64,000 bases of DNA from Methylomagnum ishizawai (GTDB taxonomy: Bacteria; Pseudomonadota; Gammaproteobacteria; Methylococcales; Methylococcaceae): NCBI RefSeq assembly GCF_019670005.1, contig NZ_AP019783.1:62001-126000 (forward strand). Direction: 5' to 3'. The position numbers were made by a program, and so were the translations under genes. Within the stretch, counting starts at the first letter, position 1; each line of letters opens with the position of its first letter. The notes beneath the pieces were generated by a model. The model searched no databases. It saw only the letters and a list, made by a program, of their open reading frames with translations, and was not told where the DNA came from. This document shows, one piece after another, positions 36,094-44,954 of the stretch.

Positions 36094-36669
36094 CTAACCG
36101 GAAATGGTTCCCTGTCCTTGCCCCAAAGCCTTATGCTTGCGGCGGATTTGGAAGGCGATCAAACTGATGCCCACCACCACCATGGCCCATTGTTCGGGTT
36201 CGGGGACCGCCAACACCTGGAATGATCCCGCGATGCCGGAATAAGGGTCGATGGCATTGCCACTGGCGATCAGCGTATAGGTGATACCGCTGGTAAGCCC
36301 GGCGAAGGTATAAACCGGGTTGACCGGGTTGAACGGCTTGGGGGCGGTGCCACCCGCCAAGTCCAAATCCAATCCGGCCACGGTCTGGACGCTGGCCAAA
36401 AAACCGCGCCCGAAAGCCGGATCGGACAGCGAGAAAACAATATCCTTAGTGAAACCGCCGACACCTACGATATTGCCCTGGAATTCCACGAAACTCCCAT
36501 TGCTCAACGGGGTGGCGATTGAAAATGAATCGTTGATGAAAATACCGGGCCGCAATATGTTGCGATTGACATCCTTGACCGTGACCGAGTAAATGGCCGC
36601 TTCCACCACGCCGGACCAAAAGCCGATCCACAACGTACCACTCAAAGCGATAAAATATAACCTCTTCAT
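36094..36669 (-). CDS. PEP-CTERM sorting-domain protein
   Basis: Secreted protein of 191 residues with signal peptide (ending VVEA-AIY), a beta-rich body (VSVTVKD-like strands, NDSFSIATPLSNGSFVEF) and a classical C-terminal sorting tail: VPEPEQWAMVVVGIS, a transmembrane stretch and the basic cluster RRKHK. Exosortase would cut at the PEP motif. The substrate gene lies at the head of the epsB-G run, as in other exosortase-linked loci, yet no exosortase gene is in this window. Confidence 0.9.
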   Translation of the reverse strand: MKRLYFIALSGTLWIGFWSGVVEAAIYSVTVKDVNRNILRPGIFINDSFSIATPLSNGSFVEFQGNIVGVGGFTKDIVFSLSDPAFGRGFLASVQTVAGLDLDLAGGTAPKPFNPVNPVYTFAGLTSGITYTLIASGNAIDPYSGIAGSFQVLAVPEPEQWAMVVVGISLIAFQIRRKHKALGQGQGTISG

Positions 36670-36977
36670 CGCCGCATACCTTCCATAGATGGACTGAAAA
36701 AAACGAAATCCTTGTCATCGGAATCGGACGATCTCATATCGGCCTGCAACCTCCCGGATCGACTCGCGATCCCTTGGCCTTTCCATTTTCATAGTGCATC
36801 CAGATCGTCGTGTAAGCACTATCAGCTAGTTTAGGATACGTAAATCTTGCCCGGCTGGGTGTACGTAGCTTTCCCTAGTTTCGCGGCGTGGATAGGGAAT
36901 TGGCCCTTTTCCGAGAAACCCCCGGTAAATACTGTATTCCCACGGAACAGCCGCGCGCGGTTGCCCCCTCCCGGCAT

Positions 36978-37024
36978 TGCCGCCACGGCGGCAGCCGCGA
37001 TGCCCATTTGCCGCCAGGGCGGCA
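36978..37024. repeat. Two copies of a 16-base micro-palindrome
   Basis: TGCCGCCACGGCGGCA at 36978-36993 and TGCCGCCAGGGCGGCA at 37009-37024. The same 16-mer with a variable centre recurs at 39065, 39094 and 46110, each time between genes and close to a sigma-54 promoter. The surrounding gap 36670-37146 holds no gene; it also carries the promoter at 37076. Confidence 0.85.
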
Positions 37025-37075
37025 TCCCCCCTTCCCGCCCCCGCCTGTAACCTAATATTTTCAAAGACTTATATC

Positions 37076-37090
37076 TGGCATGGATGCTGC
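37076..37090 (+). promoter_or_regulatory. Sigma-54 (-24/-12) promoter
   Basis: TGGCATGGATGCTGC: GG at 37077-37078 and GC at 37089-37090 with the required 10 bases between them, 56 bases before the FMN reductase ATG. It fits the TGGCAY-N5-TTGC consensus except for one T, and it sits at the head of the organosulfur island that encodes a sigma-54 activator. Confidence 0.8.
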
Positions 37091-37146
37091 CCTCCGGTCT
37101 ACGCGCCTTGAGCCATTTATCAACCCCACACGTCTGGAACACACCC

Positions 37147-37713
37147 ATGAGCAAAATCAAAGTCGGGATCGTCTCGGGCAACCTAGGCTCCCCTTCCAAA
37201 ACCCTGGCCCTGGCCGGACAAATCCTGGAGGCCGTGCAGCGCCTGGCCCCGGTGGACAAGGAACTCCACAGCCTGGCCGAATTGGCCCCGGTGTTCGGCC
37301 CGGCGCGTTCGCCCGCCGAACTGCCCGAGGCGGGCCACGCGGTGCTGCGTTCCATCGTCGCCGCCGATCTGTTGATCGCCGTCACCCCGGTCTACAAAGG
37401 CTCCTATACCGGCCTGTTCAAGCATTTGTTCGATTTCATCGATCCCAAGGCGCTGAACGGCGTGCCGGTCATCCTCGGGGCCACCGGCGGCGGCGATAAG
37501 CACGCCCTCATCGTCGAGCATCAACTGCGGCCCTTGTTCGGTTTCTTCGGGGCCTGGACCGTGCCTTCCGGCGTCTATGCCTCCGACCAGCTCTACGACG
37601 GCAGCCGCTTCGCCGACCCCACCGTGCTGGAACGCATCGACACCGCCGCCCGCCAAGCCGTGGACGCCGTCCGACTCCGCCAACAATCCTTCCATCCCGC
37701 CCAAGCCGCCTGA
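37147..37713 (+). CDS. NADPH-dependent FMN reductase (MsuE/SsuE-like)
   Basis: Flavodoxin-fold reductase of 188 residues that would supply FMNH2 to the two-component monooxygenases SfnG and SsuD encoded downstream. Visible marks: GIVSGNLGSPSKTLALA (flavin phosphate loop), TPVYKGSYTGLFKHLFDFI, and GATGGGDKHALIVEHQLRPLF, all typical of MsuE/SsuE. The ATG at 37147 matches the family start; the frame upstream is leader. A sigma-54 promoter lies 56 bases upstream, and the next gene follows after 9 bases. Confidence 0.9.
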   Translation: MSKIKVGIVSGNLGSPSKTLALAGQILEAVQRLAPVDKELHSLAELAPVFGPARSPAELPEAGHAVLRSIVAADLLIAVTPVYKGSYTGLFKHLFDFIDPKALNGVPVILGATGGGDKHALIVEHQLRPLFGFFGAWTVPSGVYASDQLYDGSRFADPTVLERIDTAARQAVDAVRLRQQSFHPAQAA

Positions 37714-37722
37714 GGAATCCCC

Positions 37723-38907
37723 ATGAGCACCCCCGATTACGAGCGCATCCGCGGCGAAATCCGCGCCCTGGTGGACGAGGTCGTCCGCCCCAACGCCGAC
37801 AAGATCGACACCCACGGCATCTTTCCCAGGGAAAACCTGGAAGCCTTGGGCCGGGCCGGTTGGAACGGGGTTTTGATCCCGGAGGAATATGGCGGCCTGG
37901 GGCTGGACCATGTGGCTTTCTCCATCGTCGCCGAGGAGATAGGCCGGGCCTGCGCCTCCACCGGCCTGGTCTATGTGATGCACACCGGCGCGGCCCAGAC
38001 CATCAACCTGTTCGGCAACCACGACCAGAAGCAACGCTGGCTCAGGCCGGCCCGCGATGGACTCATCGGCACCTATTCCACCAGCGAGAAAGCCTCGGGC
38101 GGCCATTGGTGGTTCAACTTCAGCGAGGCGGCGCGGGACGGCGACGGCCATTACCTCTTGAACGCCGAGAAATCCTTCACCACCAGCGCGGGGCAGGCCG
38201 ATTACTACGTGTTCCAGACCCGTTCCCCCGGTGCCAAGGGACCGACCGATATCAGCTTCTTCATCGTCGATTCCAAGCTGGACGGCATCGCCCACGGCAC
38301 CTGGGAAGCCCTGGGCGTGCGCGGCAACCATAGCGGTCCCATCACTTACAAGGATGTCCGGGTCGAGGCCCGCGACCGCCTGGGCGAGGAAGGCCAGGGC
38401 AAGGATATCGTCTACCACGGCGTGTCCCCGGTGTATCTCATCGGCCTGGGCGCGGTCTGGCACGGGGTGGCGCGGGCGGCGCTGGAACGCGCCGCCACCC
38501 ACCTCACCGGCAATATCCACCGGGATTTCAACCGCAAGCTGTCGGATTACCAAGTGCTGCGCCAGCAACTCGGGGAATCCAAGGTCGCGGTGGAAAGCCT
38601 CCGGCCCTGGCAGCACGACCTGGCCCGGCAATTGGACCGGCTCCAGGCGGAAGGCCGGGCGCAGGGCGAAATCCTGTTGCCGCTGACCGAGTTCAAGGTC
38701 CACGCGGCGGAGGTCGCCAACCTCTCGGCCCGCAACGCCTTGGATGTGAGCGGCGGCTATGGCTATAAGAAAGGCCCCATCGAGCGCATCTTCCGCGACG
38801 CCCGCGCCGGGATCGGCATGGGTCCGTCCAACAACATCGCCCGCGAATGGATCGGCAAGACCCTGGTCGGCCTGCCCCTGGAATTGTTCGAGGCCGGCGG
38901 CGAATAA
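37723..38907 (+). CDS. Acyl-CoA dehydrogenase-family flavoprotein
   Basis: Full-length acyl-CoA dehydrogenase fold, 394 residues: GVLIPEEYGGLGLDHVAFSIV, the FAD loop GTYSTSEKASGGHWW, AEKSFTTSAGQADYY and the C-terminal GGYGYKKGPIERIFRDARAG. It is cotranscribed with the FMN reductase (9-base gap). In sulfone and sulfonate gene sets, members of this fold (SfnB, SfnC, DszC) act on sulfur compounds, so a role in organosulfur oxidation is more likely than beta-oxidation, but this is an inference. A strong terminator follows. Confidence 0.85.
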   Translation: MSTPDYERIRGEIRALVDEVVRPNADKIDTHGIFPRENLEALGRAGWNGVLIPEEYGGLGLDHVAFSIVAEEIGRACASTGLVYVMHTGAAQTINLFGNHDQKQRWLRPARDGLIGTYSTSEKASGGHWWFNFSEAARDGDGHYLLNAEKSFTTSAGQADYYVFQTRSPGAKGPTDISFFIVDSKLDGIAHGTWEALGVRGNHSGPITYKDVRVEARDRLGEEGQGKDIVYHGVSPVYLIGLGAVWHGVARAALERAATHLTGNIHRDFNRKLSDYQVLRQQLGESKVAVESLRPWQHDLARQLDRLQAEGRAQGEILLPLTEFKVHAAEVANLSARNALDVSGGYGYKKGPIERIFRDARAGIGMGPSNNIAREWIGKTLVGLPLELFEAGGE

Positions 38908-38947
38908 CCGGCCCCGGCGGGACCGGGGCGTCCATCATTCCCCCTGG

Positions 38948-38988
38948 GCCGGGATCGGCGGTGTTTCCGCCGGTCCCGGCTTTTTTTT
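38948..38988 (+). terminator. Intrinsic terminator
   Basis: Stem from 38948 to 38980 (GCCGGGATCGGCGG and its near-complement around GTTT, with mismatches T-G only) followed by eight T (38981-38988). It ends the FMN reductase-flavoprotein transcript. Confidence 0.9.
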
Positions 38989-39064
38989 GGGCTGGGCACG
39001 GGGCTTCCCCGGCGGCCTTCCCAAGCCGGGTTTGGGAACCCACGCGCCCGGCGCGGACCGGGCC

Positions 39065-39109
39065 TGCCGCCATGGCGGCAACCTCCCGGCAACTGCCGCC
39101 ACAGCGGCA
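39065..39109. repeat. Two further copies of the 16-base micro-palindrome
   Basis: TGCCGCCATGGCGGCA at 39065-39080 and TGCCGCCACAGCGGCA at 39094-39109. They lie 54-98 bases upstream of the sigma-54 promoter at 39163. A TTCCCAA/TTGGGAA inverted repeat (39018-39038) lies just before them. Confidence 0.85.
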
Positions 39110-39162
39110 TGGCCCGGTCCGCCTCAAACCTTATAAATCAATCGATTTCAACGATTTAGCCG

Positions 39163-39177
39163 TGGCACGGATACTGC
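39163..39177 (+). promoter_or_regulatory. Sigma-54 (-24/-12) promoter
   Basis: TGGCACGGATACTGC with GG at 39164-39165 and GC at 39176-39177, 10 bases apart. It matches the consensus closely and lies 87 bases before the FadL-like gene, heading the run of six genes to 45776. Confidence 0.85.
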
Positions 39178-39264
39178 GCTGCCTGCTTCGCGTTCCGGCG
39201 AAGCCCGGCCCGTCGCCGCCCCGGAAGCGCGGCCCGAATTCCAAAAACTCCCGATGGTTCCCCC

Positions 39265-40638
39265 ATGACGACTCATCCACCCTATGGAAAACCTCCTCGC
39301 CCCCGGCGTCCGGCCCCCCCACCCGGCTGGGGTCTGGCCGTGTTGGCGGCGGGCGCGGCGGTCTCGCCGCTGGCCCAGGCGCTCAACACCGGCACCGATC
39401 TCGACCTCAGCTTGAAAGCCATCGCCGGGGGCATGGCGGGCGCGGCCTTCGTCCGGCCCCAGGAAGTGTCCGCCGCCCTGTTCGGCAACCCCGCCACCTT
39501 GACCCAGTTCAAGGGGATGAACGCGGGCGTGGGCGCGGCGATCCTGGAGCCGGTGGTCACCAATACCCAGACCAGCCAGGGCTATAGCCACGAATCGCCC
39601 AGCGAGGCCGGGAACTATGTCGCGCCGGATTTCGCCATCGGCGGCGAGGTGGCGGATGGCGTGGTCTTGGCGGGCGGCGTGGAAGTCGATTCCGGCCTGG
39701 GCGCGGATTACCGGACCCATCCCATCAGCGCGGGGGCCGGTTTGGGCCTGGGCGGCAGCGGTCCGGGCGGGGCGGCCACCCTGCCCTTGCTGGTCGAATA
39801 CCTCTCCTTCAGCGCCAATGTCGGCGGGGCGGTGGAGATCACCCCCGAGTTGTCCTTGGGCGCGGCCCTGACCGTGGGGGTGGGCTTCGGCCAGTTGGGC
39901 ACCTCCGGCAATACTTCGGGCCTCGCGGGGCTGTCGGGCGATTTCGGCGGCACCACGTCCAGCGTGCATAACATCAGCGCCCGTGGTTCGGCGGGCCTGA
40001 GCTACCGCATCAACCCCACGGTCACGTTCGGTGCCTCGTTCAAGACCCCGCTCGAATACAACTTCCACAACGTGCTATCGACCACGGTGGGCGGTAGCCA
40101 GGCTTATCAAGCGGCCAAGCTGGAACAGCCCTGGGAAGTGCAATGGGGCTTCGCCGCCACTCCCATCCCGGAACTCCTGGTCGAGGTCGATGGGCTATGG
40201 AAGAACTGGTCCAACGCCGCGCTTTATAAGGATGTCTGGGACGACCAATTCCTGGCCCTATTGGGAGCGCAATATTCCCTCGACCAATGGCAATTGCGGC
40301 TGGGCTACAGCTATGCCACCGCCCTCCTCAGGGACAACCCCAACGGCACGCTGGCGGGCTTCCAAGGGCTGGGCACCCTGCCCCTGGACACGGCGGTGCC
40401 CGGCGTCCTCAACCAGAACGATCTGGTCCGGGTGGTCCAGACCACCCTGGTGCCGGTGGTGTGGCAGAACACCGTCACCGCCGGCGTGGGCTACGCCTTC
40501 ACCCCCAAATTCCGCCTGGATTTCTTCGGTGCCTACGCTTTCCAGGGCAACGCCAGCCGTTCCACCTTGGCCCTTGGCAATTACTCGGTCGATGCCAGCG
40601 AATGGGCCTTGGGCGGGGGCGCGAATTTCAAATTCTGA
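39265..40638 (+). CDS. OmpP1/FadL/TodX-family outer membrane channel
   Basis: Outer membrane barrel of 457 residues for uptake of small hydrophobic molecules. After a Pro-rich leader and signal (ending AQA-LNTG), the family hatch signature is present: GAAFVRPQEVSAALFGNPATL. The body alternates glycine-rich strands and ends in Phe (GGGANFKF). It is the first gene after a sigma-54 promoter and is followed after 24 bases by an ABC importer operon, so the channel likely admits the same organosulfur substrate (inference). Confidence 0.87.
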   Translation: MTTHPPYGKPPRPRRPAPPPGWGLAVLAAGAAVSPLAQALNTGTDLDLSLKAIAGGMAGAAFVRPQEVSAALFGNPATLTQFKGMNAGVGAAILEPVVTNTQTSQGYSHESPSEAGNYVAPDFAIGGEVADGVVLAGGVEVDSGLGADYRTHPISAGAGLGLGGSGPGGAATLPLLVEYLSFSANVGGAVEITPELSLGAALTVGVGFGQLGTSGNTSGLAGLSGDFGGTTSSVHNISARGSAGLSYRINPTVTFGASFKTPLEYNFHNVLSTTVGGSQAYQAAKLEQPWEVQWGFAATPIPELLVEVDGLWKNWSNAALYKDVWDDQFLALLGAQYSLDQWQLRLGYSYATALLRDNPNGTLAGFQGLGTLPLDTAVPGVLNQNDLVRVVQTTLVPVVWQNTVTAGVGYAFTPKFRLDFFGAYAFQGNASRSTLALGNYSVDASEWALGGGANFKF

Positions 40639-40662
40639 TGCTTCAGTACGGGAGTCGACACC

Positions 40663-41556
40663 ATGCATTCCAACCCACCACTGGCCGCGGCACCGTTCCT
40701 GAACGCCCGGCCCCAGCCCCCGGCCCGCCCCGCCAGAAGGACCGCGCAGCGGGCCGCGCCGGTGCTGTATCCGCCCGCCGCCCAGCCACATCCGGTGCTG
40801 CTGCGGGTCGAGCAGGTATCGCTTTCGTTCAAGGGCGTGAAGGCGGTCAGCGATATCAGTTTCGAGGTGAAGCGCGGCGAGGTCTGCGCCCTGATCGGTC
40901 CCAACGGCGCGGGCAAGAGTTCGCTGCTGAACATCATCAACGGGGTGTACACGCCGCAGGAAGGCCGCATCGTGCTGGACGGCGTGCCCTATCGCCGGGT
41001 CAACGCCCATCGCGCCGCCACCCAGGGCATCGCCCGCACCTTCCAGAACATCGCCTTGTTCAAGGGCATGAGCGTCCTCGACAACGTGATGACCGGGCTC
41101 AACCTCAACGTGCGCTCGAATTTCCTGGAACAAGCCTTGCGCCTGCCCCGCGCCCGCCGCGAGGAAGCCGAACTGCGGCGCAAGGCCGGGGAAGTCATCG
41201 CCTTCCTGGACCTCCAGGCGCATACCCACAGCCCGGTCGGCAACCTGCCCTATGGCCTGCAAAAGCGGGTGGAACTGGCCCGCGCCCTGGCCGCCGAACC
41301 CAAGCTCCTGCTGCTGGACGAGCCCATGGCCGGAATGAACGCCGAGGAGAAGCACGCCATGTGCGGCTTCATCCTGGACGTGCACCGCGAGTTCGGCACC
41401 ACCGTGGTCTTGATCGAACACGACATGGGCGTGGTGATGGACATTTCGGACCACGTCGTGGTGCTGGACTATGGCCGCAAGATCGGCGACGGCACCCCGG
41501 ATGAAGTGCGCGGCGATCCCGCGGTGATCGACGCCTATCTCGGCGTCGCCCATTGA
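40663..41556 (+). CDS. ABC transporter ATPase, LivG-like
   Basis: Cytoplasmic ATPase of a branched-chain-amino-acid-type importer, 297 residues. Walker A GPNGAGKSS, the Q-loop region ARTFQNIALFKGMSV, signature LPYGLQKRVELARALA (unusual Y-G-L-Q-K instead of S-G-G-Q-Q), Walker B LLLLDEPMAGMN and the His switch IEHDMGVVMD. A 40-residue Pro/Ala-rich N-terminal tail is extra compared with LivG. Part of an operon with two permeases, a binding protein and a second ATPase. Confidence 0.9.
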   Translation: MHSNPPLAAAPFLNARPQPPARPARRTAQRAAPVLYPPAAQPHPVLLRVEQVSLSFKGVKAVSDISFEVKRGEVCALIGPNGAGKSSLLNIINGVYTPQEGRIVLDGVPYRRVNAHRAATQGIARTFQNIALFKGMSVLDNVMTGLNLNVRSNFLEQALRLPRARREEAELRRKAGEVIAFLDLQAHTHSPVGNLPYGLQKRVELARALAAEPKLLLLDEPMAGMNAEEKHAMCGFILDVHREFGTTVVLIEHDMGVVMDISDHVVVLDYGRKIGDGTPDEVRGDPAVIDAYLGVAH

Positions 41557-41574
41557 ACCGGAGCGGAGAACCCC

Positions 41575-42456
41575 ATGGATTTCTTTCTGGAAGTGGCCCT
41601 GGGCGGGTTGTTGGCGGGCGTCATGTATTCGATGGTCGCCATCGGCTTCGTGCTGATCTACAAGGCCTCGGGCGTGTTCAATTTCGCCCAGGGCTCGATG
41701 GTGCTGTTCGCGGCGCTGACCTTCGTCAGCCTCCTGGAAAAGGGCATCAATTTCTGGCTGGCCTTGCTGCTGGCGCTGTGCGCGATGCTGTTGCTGGCGG
41801 TCGCCATCGAGCGCTGCGTCTTGCGCCATCTCGTCAACCGTCCCCCCATCACCTTGTTCATGGCGACCTTGGGGCTCAGCTTCGTCATCGAGGGGCTGGC
41901 CCAACTTTTTTGGGGGGCGCAGGTGCATGGCCTGGAACTCGGCATCGCCGACGAACCCTTGGAACTGGGCGGCCTCCTGCTCAGCCAGTTCGACCTGTTC
42001 GCCGCCGCCACCGCCTTGGTCTTGGTGATAAGCCTCAGCCTGTTATTCAACAAAACCCGTATCGGCTTATCGCTCCGCGCCGTGGCCGACGATCCCCTGG
42101 CCGCGCTGGCGGTGGGCATCGACCTGGAACAGATCTGGCGGGTGGTGTGGATGGCGGCGGGCTGTGTCGGGCTGGTGGCGGGACTGTTGTGGGGAGCGCG
42201 GGTCGGGGTGCAGTTCTCGCTGTCCCTGATCGTGCTGAAGGCGCTGCCGGTCCTCATCATCGGCGGCTTCTCGTCGATTCCGGGGGCCATCGTCGGTGGC
42301 CTCATCATCGGGGCCAGCGAGAAGCTGGCCGAAGTCTATGTGGGTCCGCTGGTCGATGGCGGTATCGAGAACTGGTTCCCCTACGTGCTGGCCCTGCTGT
42401 TCCTGTTGGTGCGGCCCGCCGGTCTGTTCGGCGAGCCCAGCGTGGAGAGGGTTTGA
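41575..42456 (+). CDS. ABC transporter permease, LivH-like
   Basis: Inner-membrane permease of 293 residues with eight or so hydrophobic helices. LivH marks: GGLLAGVMYSMVAIGFVLIYKASGVFNFAQG at the start (read in pieces), ERCVLRHLVNRP, and the conserved GLSLRAVADDPLAALAVGI and IGGFSSIPGAIVGGLIIG loops. It pairs with the LivM-like permease, whose start lies 3 bases after its stop. Substrate inferred from context to be an organosulfur compound. Confidence 0.92.
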   Translation: MDFFLEVALGGLLAGVMYSMVAIGFVLIYKASGVFNFAQGSMVLFAALTFVSLLEKGINFWLALLLALCAMLLLAVAIERCVLRHLVNRPPITLFMATLGLSFVIEGLAQLFWGAQVHGLELGIADEPLELGGLLLSQFDLFAAATALVLVISLSLLFNKTRIGLSLRAVADDPLAALAVGIDLEQIWRVVWMAAGCVGLVAGLLWGARVGVQFSLSLIVLKALPVLIIGGFSSIPGAIVGGLIIGASEKLAEVYVGPLVDGGIENWFPYVLALLFLLVRPAGLFGEPSVERV

Positions 42457-42458
42457 TC

Positions 42459-43526
42459 ATGTGGTTTTCGGAAACCGAAGCTTGGCGGGCCACCGGCGGC
42501 AAATCCCGGCGGCTTCCGGTCTGGCGCAAGGCCCCCATGGCCTGGGTGGCGCTGTTGGTTTTGGGCTTTGGCGTCGTGCCCTTTATCGGCAACGACTACT
42601 GGTTCAGCGCCATCCTGATTCCCTTCCTGGTGCTGTCGCTGGCGGGTTTGGGGCTGAACCTCGTGACGGGCTACGCCGGGCAGCTTTCGCTGGGTTCGGC
42701 GGCGTTCATGGCGGTGGGCGCGTTCGCCAGCTACAACTTTTCCTTGCGGGTGGAGGGCTTGCCGTTGTTGGCGAGCTTCGGGCTGGGCGGCTTGAGCGCG
42801 GCCTTGGTGGGCGTGCTGTTCGGCCTGCCCAGCCTCCGCATCAAGGGCTTTTACCTGCTGGTCTCGACCTTGGCCGCCCAGTTCTTCGTGCAATGGGTGC
42901 TGGTCAAATTCAGTTGGTTTTCCAACGACAACCCTTCCGGGGTGATCTCGGCCCCGCCCCTGGTGGTCCTGGGCCAGGATTTCAACTCGCCCGCCGGGCG
43001 CTACGTCCTCACCCTGGGCGTGGTGGCCGCGATGACCGGGTTGGCGCTCAACCTGGTCCGCGGCGCAACGGGCCGCAATTGGATGGCGGTGCGCGATATG
43101 GACACCGCGGCGGCGGTCATCGGCATCCCGATCCTGAAAACCAAGCTCCTGGCCTTCGGCATCAGCTCGTTCTACCTGGGCGTGGCCGGGGCGCTGTGGG
43201 CCTTCGCCTATCTGGGTACGGTGGAGCCGCATGGCTTCGACCTGAACCGCTCGTTCCAGGTGTTGTTCATCATCATCATCGGCGGGTTGGGCAGCGTGTT
43301 GGGGGCTTATTTGGGAGCGCTGTTCTTCGTGCTGTTCCCGGTGTTCCTCGACCATCTGGCGGGCGGCTTGTTCGCCGGGATCATCGATGCCGGGCATCTC
43401 GAAAACCTCCAAAAGATCGTCTTCGGCAGCCTCATCATCTTCTTCCTCATCCGCGAACCGGAAGGGCTGGCCCGGCTGTGGTGGCGCTTCCGCGCCCGGC
43501 TCGGGCTTGACCCCGCGGCGTCCTGA
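42459..43526 (+). CDS. ABC transporter permease, LivM-like
   Basis: Second permease, 355 residues, about ten helices. LivM marks: GLNLVTGYAGQLSLGSAAFMAVGA, VRDMDTAAAVIGIPILKTKLLAFGISSFYLGVAGAL (both read in pieces) and IIIGGLGSVLGAYLGALFFV. The ATG at 42459 directly follows the LivH stop. Two extra basic stretches at the N-terminus lie before the first helix. Confidence 0.91.
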   Translation: MWFSETEAWRATGGKSRRLPVWRKAPMAWVALLVLGFGVVPFIGNDYWFSAILIPFLVLSLAGLGLNLVTGYAGQLSLGSAAFMAVGAFASYNFSLRVEGLPLLASFGLGGLSAALVGVLFGLPSLRIKGFYLLVSTLAAQFFVQWVLVKFSWFSNDNPSGVISAPPLVVLGQDFNSPAGRYVLTLGVVAAMTGLALNLVRGATGRNWMAVRDMDTAAAVIGIPILKTKLLAFGISSFYLGVAGALWAFAYLGTVEPHGFDLNRSFQVLFIIIIGGLGSVLGAYLGALFFVLFPVFLDHLAGGLFAGIIDAGHLENLQKIVFGSLIIFFLIREPEGLARLWWRFRARLGLDPAAS

Positions 43527-43567
43527 TCCCCCATCAAACCACTATTTTCCATCCATAGAGGCATCCT

Positions 43568-44902
43568 ATGTCCAAAATAAACCGCAAACTCCTGTTGTCC
43601 CTGGCCGTGGGCGCGGTGCTGGGCGCGATCCAGCCCGCCGCCGCCGCTCCCAACGAGCAATATTTCCCCTTGCAAAGCTACCGGGTCGGGCCTTACGCGG
43701 CGGGCGGCACCGGCTTCTTCGGCGGCTTCATCGATTATATGAAGCTGGTCAACCTGCGCGACGGCGGGGTCAATGGCGTCAAGCTGACCTGGTCGGAATG
43801 CGAAACCGAATACGTGGTCGAGCGCGGCGTCGAATGCTACGAACGCCTCAAAGGCGGCCTCAACGGCGCGCCCGCCGCCGCCACCAATCCGCTGTCGGTG
43901 GGCATCGCCTACGCCACCCTGGACCGTTCCACCGCCGACAAGCTGCCCCTCATCACCATCAACCATGGCCGCACCGATTCCACCGACGGTTCGGTGTTCC
44001 CCTATATCTTCCCCTTGCAGCTCAATCCCTATAGCGAGGTGTCGGCCATCATCAACTACATCGGCCAGCGCGAAGGCGGCCTCGACAAGCTCAAGGGCAA
44101 GAAGATCGTGACCCTCTACCACGGCTCGCCCTATGGCAAGGAAACCATCCCCATCCTCGACCTGTTGGCGAAGAAATACGGGTTCCAGGTCAACCATATC
44201 GAAGTGCCGCATCCCGGCAACGAACAGCAATCGCAATGGCTGAACATCCGCCGCATCAAGCCCAGTTGGGTGATCCTGCGCGGCTGGGGCGTGATGAACC
44301 CGGTGGCGCTCAAGACCGCCGCCAAGACCGGCTTCCCGGTGGACCACATCATCGGCAACATCTGGAGCAATTCCGAGGAGGACGCGGCCCCGGCGGGCGC
44401 GGCGGGCAAGGGCTTCATCTCCATCACCACCCATCCGTCCGGCACCGATTTCCCGGTGTTGCAGGACATCAAAAAATACGTGGTGGACAAGGGCCAGGGC
44501 GATCTGGAAGACCCCAAGCGCTTCGGCAGCGTCTATTACAACCTGGGCGTGGTGAACGGCATCCTCAATGTCGAAGCGGTGCGCATCGCCCAGGAGAAAT
44601 ACGGCAAGCGCCCCCTGACCGGCGAGGAAACCCGCTGGGGCTTCGAGCATCTCGACCTGGACGACACCCGTTTGAAAGCGCTGGGCGCGCTCGGCCTGGC
44701 CCAGCCGCTCAAGCTGAGCTGCGCCGACCACGAAGGCGGCGGCGCGGTGCGCTTCCAGCAATGGGACGGCCAGCAATGGAACCTCATCAGCGATTGGGTC
44801 CAGGCCGACCGCGCCTTGCTCAGGCCCATCATCGAGCAATCCTCCGCCAAGTACGCCAAGGAAAAAGGCATCGCCCCCCGCGATTGCGCCAAGGAAACCT
44901 GA
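43568..44902 (+). CDS. Periplasmic substrate-binding protein of the Liv-type ABC importer
   Basis: Type I periplasmic binding protein, 444 residues, with signal peptide (ending AAA-APNE). Peripla_BP_6-like features: RVGPYAAGGTGFFGGFIDYMKLV, ECETEYVVERGVECYERLK, and INHGRTDSTDGSVFPYIFPLQ in the binding lobe. It is longer than LivK (about 345-370 mature residues), suggesting a different ligand. Together with the flanking genes it forms a complete five-part importer; an organosulfur ligand is an inference from the neighbours. Confidence 0.88.
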   Translation: MSKINRKLLLSLAVGAVLGAIQPAAAAPNEQYFPLQSYRVGPYAAGGTGFFGGFIDYMKLVNLRDGGVNGVKLTWSECETEYVVERGVECYERLKGGLNGAPAAATNPLSVGIAYATLDRSTADKLPLITINHGRTDSTDGSVFPYIFPLQLNPYSEVSAIINYIGQREGGLDKLKGKKIVTLYHGSPYGKETIPILDLLAKKYGFQVNHIEVPHPGNEQQSQWLNIRRIKPSWVILRGWGVMNPVALKTAAKTGFPVDHIIGNIWSNSEEDAAPAGAAGKGFISITTHPSGTDFPVLQDIKKYVVDKGQGDLEDPKRFGSVYYNLGVVNGILNVEAVRIAQEKYGKRPLTGEETRWGFEHLDLDDTRLKALGALGLAQPLKLSCADHEGGGAVRFQQWDGQQWNLISDWVQADRALLRPIIEQSSAKYAKEKGIAPRDCAKET

Positions 44903-44954
44903 ACCCACCGGGCGGAGCGCATCCGCCCCATCCCCCCTACCCAGGTGAACCGCC

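Noticed and set aside
37723-38907. Plain beta-oxidation acyl-CoA dehydrogenase
   Set aside because: Possible by fold, but the FMN reductase in the same transcript and the sulfur genes around it make an organosulfur role more likely; left open in the annotation.
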